From NCBI RefSeq assembly GCF_036227125.1, contig NZ_CP109435.1:8556001-8620000 (forward strand): DNA of 64,000 nt, written 5' to 3'. Under the pieces are notes generated by a model. It made no database searches, was not told the DNA's origin, and saw only the letters and a list, made by a program, of their open reading frames with translations. Every line of letters starts with the position of its first letter. Position 1 is the stretch's first letter. The position numbers and the translations under genes were made by a program. This document shows positions 58,693 to 64,000 of this stretch, piece by piece. The DNA comes from Streptomyces sp. NBC_01485 (GTDB lineage: Bacteria > Actinomycetota > Actinomycetes > Streptomycetales > Streptomycetaceae).

Positions 58693-60570
58693 GCCGTCCC
58701 CGGCTTCACAGCCCTCACAGGCTTCACAGCCCTCACAGCCCTCACAGCCCTCACAGGCTTCACCGGCCTCACCGACCGCCCAGGTCTCCCCGGCCGCCCA
58801 GCCGCCGACGAGATCGCGATAGAGGGGCGAGCGCCGCACCACGTCGTCGTGCGTCCCGTAGGTCGTGCGGGGCCCGTCCATGACCAGCACCCGGCCGGCG
58901 CGCCGGGCCGAGCTGATGCGGTGGGCCACCACGACCAGGGTGCCGCCCGGCCGCGCCGCGAAGGCCCGTTCGGCGCGCGCCTCCGCCTCCGGGTCCAGGT
59001 GGCAGGTCGCCTCGTCGAGGAGGGCGAGCGGGGCGGACGACAGGTACGCGCGCGTGAGCGCGATCAACTGGCGCTCACCGGCCGACAGCGCCGCCGGGTC
59101 CACCGCCGCCCCGGGTCCGCCCAGCACGTGGAGCAGCGGGGCCAGCCCGACCGCCTCGGCCGCGGCGAGCAGCTCCTCCTCGGGGACGGGGTCCGGCCGC
59201 AGGTGCGCGAGGTTCTCGCCGAGGGTGCCGTCGAACACGTACGCCTCCTGCGGGATGAGCACGCGCTGCGCGGCGGCGGCGTCTCCCGGCACCGGCCGGC
59301 CGCAGATCCGTATCTCCCCGCGCCCCGGCACCAGCAGTCCGGCGACCAGCCCGGTCAGCGTCGACTTCCCGACCCCGCTCGGGCCCACGACGGCCAGGTG
59401 GCCCCCGACGGGCAGGACGAGCGTGAGGTCGTCGACGACGGGCGCGGAGGCGGGACCGTAGGCGAAGGTGAGAGCGGCCAGGGAGAGGGCGGGGGGCGCG
59501 GGCCCGAACAGCTCGACCGGCGCGGGGCTTGTCCGTGGTGCCGGTGTCCCGTCCGGGCCGTCGGCCGGAAGGCGCCCTGGCTCGCCCGCGTCACCCTTCT
59601 GACCCGCCTCGCCCGCCTCACCCGTGTCGCCCCTCTCGTCCTGCGGCGCAAGTCGTCGTAGGACGACCGCCAGGCGGGAGCCGCTGGTGCCCAGGCCGTG
59701 GATGAGGGCGGTCAGGGCCGGGAGGAGGGACTGGGTGACATAGGCGAAGGCGCCGACCAGGGCGCCGGGGGTGACGCCGTGGGCCAGGAGCCAGGGGGCG
59801 CCGGCCAGGAGCAGGACCAGCGGCAGGTGGCCGCCCAGCGCGAGGCACGCCACGCGGGCCACGCCCCAGTGGGCCAGCGCGCGGGCCGCCCGCAGCTCGG
59901 CGTCGACGAGGACGCCGGTGTCCGCGGCGACCCGGTCCTCCGCGCCGGCCGCCGTGACGTCCCGCAGCCCCGCGCAGACGGCGCCCAGGCTCTCCGCCAG
60001 AGCCTCGTCGGCGGCGAGGAACGCCTTCTGCCGTCGCGCCAGCGGACGCAGCGTCACCGCGAACAGGACCACCCCGGCGGCCAGCGGCGGGGCGACGACC
60101 AGGAGCAGCGGCGGGGCGAGCGAGCCCAGGCCGACCAGCGCGCCGACGGACGTGAACACGAACGAGCGCGAGACCATCACCAGGCCCGCGAAGGTGTCCC
60201 GGGCGATCTCCACCTGCTGGGTGAGCCCGGACAGCGCCCCGCCGTCCGCCTCCCGCACGCCCCGCTCCACCACCCGGGTGGCGAGCCGGTCCCGGAGCGG
60301 TTCCACCAGCGCGGCGACCGCCCCGTACACCCGTCCGGTCCCGTACGCCCCCACGAGCACCCCGAGTCCGGCCACCGCGAGCCACCCGAGCCCCACCCCG
60401 GCCCGTCCGGCGAGGAACCCGTCGTCCAGCGCCCGCGCCAGGGCGTATCCGAGCAGGAAGCTCTGCCCGGTCTCCAGCACCGACCAGCCCGCGAGCCGCA
60501 CGAGGACCCACCGGCGGTCCCGCAGATAGCGCACCCCACGCCCCCGAAGCCCGCCCCGCCGACTACTCAT
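58531..60570 (-). CDS. ramB: ABC exporter subunit of the SapB-type lanthipeptide locus, with repeat-extended C-terminus
   Basis: The protein has 679 residues. Six membrane helices (about 20-300) are followed by a nucleotide-binding domain with GPSGVGKST, LSAGERQLIALTRA and LALLDEATCHLD. After the conserved end (PLYRDLVGGWAAGE) the frame runs on for about 90 residues: a Cys/Glu/Gly repeat (EACEGCEGCEGCE) encoded by 9-bp repeats, then sequence antisense to ramR, stopping at the TAA that is the complement of ramR's TTA codon. The ATG overlaps the ramA stop as ATGA. It exports the lanthipeptide with RamA. The tail may be real or a run-through artefact. Confidence 0.87.
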   Translation of the reverse strand: MSSRRGGLRGRGVRYLRDRRWVLVRLAGWSVLETGQSFLLGYALARALDDGFLAGRAGVGLGWLAVAGLGVLVGAYGTGRVYGAVAALVEPLRDRLATRVVERGVREADGGALSGLTQQVEIARDTFAGLVMVSRSFVFTSVGALVGLGSLAPPLLLVVAPPLAAGVVLFAVTLRPLARRQKAFLAADEALAESLGAVCAGLRDVTAAGAEDRVAADTGVLVDAELRAARALAHWGVARVACLALGGHLPLVLLLAGAPWLLAHGVTPGALVGAFAYVTQSLLPALTALIHGLGTSGSRLAVVLRRLAPQDERGDTGEAGEAGQKGDAGEPGRLPADGPDGTPAPRTSPAPVELFGPAPPALSLAALTFAYGPASAPVVDDLTLVLPVGGHLAVVGPSGVGKSTLTGLVAGLLVPGRGEIRICGRPVPGDAAAAQRVLIPQEAYVFDGTLGENLAHLRPDPVPEEELLAAAEAVGLAPLLHVLGGPGAAVDPAALSAGERQLIALTRAYLSSAPLALLDEATCHLDPEAEARAERAFAARPGGTLVVVAHRISSARRAGRVLVMDGPRTTYGTHDDVVRRSPLYRDLVGGWAAGETWAVGEAGEACEGCEGCEGCEACEGCEAGDGSQPALALRDADGVDAVAGAGLAGDRRHVVAHGPVGQVQAPGDLRDGGSLGGEG
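58702..58773. repeat. Eight 9-bp tandem repeats at the ramR-ramB junction
   Basis: Units alternate between GGCTTCACA and GCCCTCACA. They lie 10 bases past the ramR stop and inside the ramB frame, where they encode EGC/EAC tripeptides on the minus strand. Confidence 0.9.
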
Positions 60571-62261
60571 ACCCTCGCTCCGAAGACCGCTCGGTACTCC
60601 GCGATCCGCCACAGCTCCCGGTGCGTCCCCACCGCCCGTACGCGCCCTCCGTCCAGCCAGGCCACGGTGTCGGCGCGGGCGGCTGTCGTGGCGCGGTGGG
60701 CGACCAGCAGCCGGGTGCCGGGCGCGGGGCCGCCGAGGACGGCCTCGGTGATCTGGTGTTCCGTCACCGTGTCGAGGCTGGAGGGGGCGTCGTCGAGGAC
60801 GAGGAGCCGGCCGCCGTGGGCGAACGCGCGGGCCAGACCCAGGCGTTGGGCCTCGCCGCCGGAGTGCGGGGCGTGCGCGCAGGGGGTGGCGTAGCCGTCC
60901 GGGAGGCGGCGGACGAAGTCGTCCGCGCGGGCCGTGCGGGCGGCCTCGCGGACCCGGGCGGGGGAGGGACGGAAGGCGGCGGGACCCAGGGCGATCGTGT
61001 CCTCGATGGTCGTGCCCAGCAGGGCGGGGCGGTCGAAGGCCTGGGCGATCGCCGCGCGCAGCTCGGCCCGGGAGAGGGCGGGCAGCGGGACGCCGTCCAG
61101 CAGCACCTGCCCGGCGTCCGGGTCGGCGAGCCGGCCCGCCAGCGCGGCCAGCAGCGACTTGCCCGCGCCCGAGCGGCCCACCAGGGCCAGCGTCGTCCCG
61201 CCCGGTACGACCAGGTCGACGCCGTCCAGCACCGCGCGGTCACCGCGCCGGGCGGTCACGCCGCGCAGCTCCAGCCGGCCCGGGCCGTCGGGCGGGAGAC
61301 GCCGGTCACCGTGGGCGGGAGCGGGTTCCGTGCGGATCTCGCCCAGGCGGGTGGCCGCCGTCCGGGACCGGACCAGTCCGGAGAGCTGTCCGACCAGCAT
61401 GCCGACGCCGGTGGCGAGGACCGCGTAGCGCGAGGCGGCGAGGACGTCGCCCGGCGACAGCCGGTGCCGGGTGAGCAGCAGGCCCGCCACGGCGACGACC
61501 CCGAGCTGGAGCAGCGGCGCCACCGCGACCGCCTGCGCGGCGGCCCGGCCCTGGACCCGCCACATGCGCAGGCCCGCCCGGGACAGCTCGGGCAGCGGCC
61601 GCAGGATTCGCGCCGTGTCACGGTCGGCCGTCCCGGCCGCGCGGATCGTGCGGGCGCCGCCGATCGCCTGGGCGAGTGCGGCGGCGATGCGCCCCTGCGC
61701 CCGCTGGTAGTGCGCCACGCACGCCGAGGTGTCCCGGGCGAGGGTACGCAGCAGCACGGTCAGGGCCGGGGCACCGGTCAGCAGGACGACCGCGAGCCAC
61801 GGGTCGATCAGGGCCAGCGCCACCACCGCGCCGGCCGGTCCGGCGAGCGCGGCCAGGAGCGCGGCGCGGGCGCCCGGCGCCGTGCCGGCCTGGGCGGCGT
61901 TGCCGACGACCCGTGCGACGAGGTCGCCGGCGCCGAAGCGGGCCGTGGCCCGTGGTCCGACGGCCAGGACGTGGCCGGTGATCCGGCGGCGCAGAAAGGC
62001 GGTGGTCCGGGCGTCGAGGGTGCCGGCGAGCACGGTCTCGCAGGCGTCGAGCAGGGTCAGCAGCAGCACGAGGGCCGCGCAGTACAGCACCCAGCGGGTC
62101 GCCGGGGCGTGGGCGAGCAGCAGGTCCAGGGCCCGGCCGAGGGCGGCGGGCAGCAGCAGTCCGGCACCCGTCCCCGCCACGCCCACCAGACACAGGGCCA
62201 CGCAGCGTGAGCGGCTGTGCCGGGTGGCGGCGCCGAGCAGTTCACCGGTCGTCCGGTCCAT
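60567..62261 (-). CDS. ramA: ABC exporter subunit of the SapB-type lanthipeptide locus
   Basis: This protein of about 564 residues has six membrane helices in residues 20-300 and a nucleotide-binding domain with GRSGAGKS and HSGGEAQRLGLARAF. The Walker B is LLVLDDAPSSLD, where the catalytic Glu is Asp. With the canonical RamB site this predicts an asymmetric heterodimeric exporter. ATG 62261 is chosen on spacing from GGGAG; ATG 62267 is two codons upstream. A strong hairpin separates it from ramS. Confidence 0.9.
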   Translation of the reverse strand: MDRTTGELLGAATRHSRSRCVALCLVGVAGTGAGLLLPAALGRALDLLLAHAPATRWVLYCAALVLLLTLLDACETVLAGTLDARTTAFLRRRITGHVLAVGPRATARFGAGDLVARVVGNAAQAGTAPGARAALLAALAGPAGAVVALALIDPWLAVVLLTGAPALTVLLRTLARDTSACVAHYQRAQGRIAAALAQAIGGARTIRAAGTADRDTARILRPLPELSRAGLRMWRVQGRAAAQAVAVAPLLQLGVVAVAGLLLTRHRLSPGDVLAASRYAVLATGVGMLVGQLSGLVRSRTAATRLGEIRTEPAPAHGDRRLPPDGPGRLELRGVTARRGDRAVLDGVDLVVPGGTTLALVGRSGAGKSLLAALAGRLADPDAGQVLLDGVPLPALSRAELRAAIAQAFDRPALLGTTIEDTIALGPAAFRPSPARVREAARTARADDFVRRLPDGYATPCAHAPHSGGEAQRLGLARAFAHGGRLLVLDDAPSSLDTVTEHQITEAVLGGPAPGTRLLVAHRATTAARADTVAWLDGGRVRAVGTHRELWRIAEYRAVFGARV

Positions 62262-62300
62262 CGGCATCCTGCTCCCGCACTTCCTCGGAGAGGCCGGACC

Positions 62301-62340
62301 CCGGGCGGCCCCGCTCCCCCCTGAGGAGCGGACCGCCCGG
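62301..62340 (-). terminator. Attenuator-like hairpin between ramS and ramA
   Basis: CCGGGCGGCCCCGCTCC (62301-62317) and GGAGCGGACCGCCCGG (62325-62340) pair over 16 bases with one bulge. An imperfect dyad nearby (62347-62396) may extend it. It probably reduces transcription of ramAB relative to ramS. Confidence 0.62.
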
Positions 62341-62425
62341 AGCGTTCAGCACGGCGTACGCGTCGTCCGTGTCACATGCGACGCGTCGTACGCCTCGTGC
62401 TCGTCAGATGCAGACCAGGTGCAGA

Positions 62426-62545
62426 TCAGAGACAGAGCAGAACGCTCGCCGCGCTGATGCAGGAGAGCAGGCTGACGGTGCTGTTGCCGCCGCCGCCCCC
62501 GGTGTGCTCGTCGGATTCCATCGTCTGCAGGTCGAGCAGGGCCAT
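62426..62545 (-). CDS. ramS: Class III lanthipeptide precursor (SapB/AmfS type)
   Basis: This 39-residue peptide is too short for usual gene finding. The leader MALLDLQTMESDEHTGGGGG starts like AmfS (MALLDLQ-M-). The core NSTVSLLSCISAASVLLCL has two copies of the class III ring motif Ser-x-x-Ser-x3-Cys (STVSLLSC and SAASVLLC), each able to form a lanthionine or labionin. The product should be a hydrophobic surfactant that helps aerial hyphae emerge. ATG 62545 follows AAAGGA. It sits between the synthetase and exporter genes exactly as in the known loci. Confidence 0.93.
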   Translation of the reverse strand: MALLDLQTMESDEHTGGGGGNSTVSLLSCISAASVLLCL

Positions 62546-62627
62546 GGTGTGTCCTTTCGTCGGTTTTCCGTGTCGTCCCGTGGGGACGGGGTTGCGTCAC
62601 GACTCCGTCAGTGGTGGCGGAGCCGCG

Positions 62628-64000
62628 TCATGAGGGCCGCACGTGCGGCGGCGGGAGGAACGGCAGGTGCGCGGTGGCGCCCGTGCCGTCCGGGTCGAGG
62701 GCGGCGGCGAGGGCGAGCAGACAGCCCGCCGTGCCGGTGCCGAGGTCCATGGACAGCCGCATCATCTGGTGCCCGGGGAAGGCGAGTTGGCCCTGATAGG
62801 GCATAGCGAACCAGCCCAGAGCGGCGATCTGTTCGGCGAGCCGGGCCCGTGTCGCGCCCGGTGCGGTGGTGCGGGCGAGGTGCAGGATCATCCCGGCGCG
62901 GCCCTGGAAGAGGCCGGGCTGCGCGTAGAAGCGGGAGGTGGCGGCGGTCAGGATGCCGGCCCTGGCCCGCTCGAACTCCCCTCCGGGGTCCGGGACTTGG
63001 GCCAGGTGGTCGTCGAGCACCGCCCCGACCCCCACGCTCCCGTCGCCGAGATACGGCAGGGTCCGCCACCCCTCGTCGACCTCCACCGAACCCCCCTCGC
63101 GCTCCACGCAGGCCGCCAGGTCCCGGCGCAGCGCGACCCCCGCCGCCTCCAACAGCCGCCGGTCGCCGCTCTGTTCGTACTGCCTGAGCAGGAACAGCGC
63201 GGGCCCGCTCGCACCCCGCAGCAGCCCGGCCCGCCGCCGGGGCGCGTCCGGCACCGGTTCGGCGAGCCGGCGTACGACGATGTCGGCGGCCTCGGCGGCC
63301 CGCTCGCGCAGCTCCGGCTCGCCGGTCCTGCGCGCCAGTTCGCCGAGGACGAGCCCCAGTCCGGCCAGGCCCCCGTGCAGGTCGGAGGAGAGGTGCTGCC
63401 ATCGCTCGCGCAGGATGCCGTCGACCAGGTCCAGCGCCCGCTGCCGGTGCCCCAGCAGGTCCAGGACGTGGGCGACGCCCGCGAGGCCGTCGTACAGTCC
63501 GAGCGGGGTGCCCGTCGGGGCCGGGGCGGTGTGGTCGAGGAGCCAGCGCTCGCCCTCGTCGTAGCGCTCGGCGCCGGTCGCCGCCAGCGCGTACAGCACG
63601 CCGGCCGCGCCGTGCGCCAGGCCGAGGCCGCCGCCGTCGGAGAACTGGGCGACGTCCCCGGGGAAGAGCCGGTCGTCGCGCTCGGGGCTCGCCGACGCGA
63701 GGATCGCCTTGACCATCGAGTCCCGGCTGTGCGGCCAGTCCCCGGGCTCCACCCGGAAGGCGGGCGCCGACGGGACGCGCGGAGCCCGCACCGGCGCGCT
63801 GCCGGCGGCGTCGCGGGTGATCTCCGCGACCGCCTCGTCCAGGAACTCCCGCGGCACGTCCGGGAACTGCTGCCCGATCACCTCGGCCAGATGGGCCGCC
63901 TTGCCCCGGTCGACCACGAACAGGGTGGTCACGGGCAGGAACAGGGCCAGCCGTAAGCACGCCAGCGCGTAGCGGTCGACGTCGATGCCCCGGCGGTCGG
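62628..64000 (-). CDS. ramC: Class III lanthipeptide synthetase RamC/LanKC (C-terminal part)
   Basis: The gene runs off the right edge of the window; the last 457 codons are visible. They hold the end of the kinase domain (DRYALACLRLALFLPVTTLFVV) and the LanC-like cyclase: GLYDGLAGVAHVLDLLG, SDLHGGLAGLGLVLGELA, GLLRGASGPALFLLRQYE, PGLFQGRAGMILHLA and MDLGTGTAGCLLALAAAL. The zinc-binding Cys-Cys-His set of class I/II cyclases is not seen, which fits class III. The leucine in ALACL-R is TTA (63954-63956). The enzyme phosphorylates, dehydrates and cyclises the RamS core. Its stop is 83 bases before ramS. Confidence 0.93.
   Translation of the reverse strand, partial: DRRGIDVDRYALACLRLALFLPVTTLFVVDRGKAAHLAEVIGQQFPDVPREFLDEAVAEITRDAAGSAPVRAPRVPSAPAFRVEPGDWPHSRDSMVKAILASASPERDDRLFPGDVAQFSDGGGLGLAHGAAGVLYALAATGAERYDEGERWLLDHTAPAPTGTPLGLYDGLAGVAHVLDLLGHRQRALDLVDGILRERWQHLSSDLHGGLAGLGLVLGELARRTGEPELRERAAEAADIVVRRLAEPVPDAPRRRAGLLRGASGPALFLLRQYEQSGDRRLLEAAGVALRRDLAACVEREGGSVEVDEGWRTLPYLGDGSVGVGAVLDDHLAQVPDPGGEFERARAGILTAATSRFYAQPGLFQGRAGMILHLARTTAPGATRARLAEQIAALGWFAMPYQGQLAFPGHQMMRLSMDLGTGTAGCLLALAAALDPDGTGATAHLPFLPPPHVRPS

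Noticed and set aside
58702..58773. 9-bp repeats as a CRISPR-like array
   Set aside because: The units are contiguous without spacers and too short. They are a simple tandem repeat.

Overview
The window is high-GC actinobacterial chromosome, almost certainly Streptomyces. The GC bias at third codon positions is strong, GTG, TTG and leaderless starts are common, and TTA codons are very rare. Diagnostic content includes a SapB-type class III lanthipeptide locus, a Streptomyces subtilisin inhibitor, CYP102- and CYP105-type P450s, a CebR box, a DmdR/IdeR-type iron box and two SpoIIE-type phosphatases. I see no tRNA, rRNA, CRISPR array, insertion sequence or phage module.

Layout. 1-7.5 kb holds mixed housekeeping and stress genes: a PIG-L deacetylase, a Cys-cluster/pentapeptide-repeat protein, an iron-box-controlled DUF2470 protein, a Tat lipoprotein beta-propeller, a FUSC-like membrane protein and a PAS-LuxR regulator. 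7.6-13.5 kb holds a self-sufficient CYP102-type P450-reductase fusion behind a 20-bp palindrome, a truncated kinase-like remnant, an SDR with a MerR-type stretched promoter, and a PHP-domain protein. 13.6-22.5 kb holds VanZ, DUF4230, a PRPP synthetase, a STAS factor, a MarR-controlled aldehyde dehydrogenase/alcohol dehydrogenase pair with a 6 x 12 bp tandem repeat between the genes, and a DUF1304-TetR operon with a large operator.

22.5-27.5 kb holds a glutathionyl-hydroquinone-reductase-like GST, a deazaflavin-dependent nitroreductase, a LysE exporter and a CYP105-like P450/3Fe-4S ferredoxin operon, followed by a deletion scar made of two gene fragments. 27.5-46.7 kb holds two paralogous proteins with sigma-like, zinc-motif, transmembrane and ricin-lectin parts, an ArsB/SLC13-type permease, a PAS-GAF-PP2C-HATPase regulator, a secreted GH2 enzyme, an isochorismatase-like hydrolase, a CebR-controlled GH9 cellulase, a Fic-family toxin-antitoxin pair, an SSI protease inhibitor and an exopolyphosphatase.

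46.7-52.9 kb is a peptide-export locus of the NHLM type: two ABC proteins, one with a C39 peptidase, a membrane-fusion protein and a double-glycine precursor whose core has no cysteine and is internally duplicated. No modification enzyme lies beside it. 53.9-57.6 kb holds a secreted S1 protease with a low-complexity tail and a second PP2C phosphatase. 58.1-64 kb is a complete ramR/ramB/ramA/ramS plus partial ramC locus for a SapB/AmfS-type morphogenetic lanthipeptide. TTA codons occur in ramR and ramC, which points to bldA control of aerial development. The precursor gene of this locus is short, 39 codons at 62426-62545.

The strongest candidates for new biology are the cysteine-free NHLM peptide, the membrane sigma-like/lectin fusions, the Fic toxin with a degenerate active-site motif, and the repeat-driven extension of ramB antisense to ramR.
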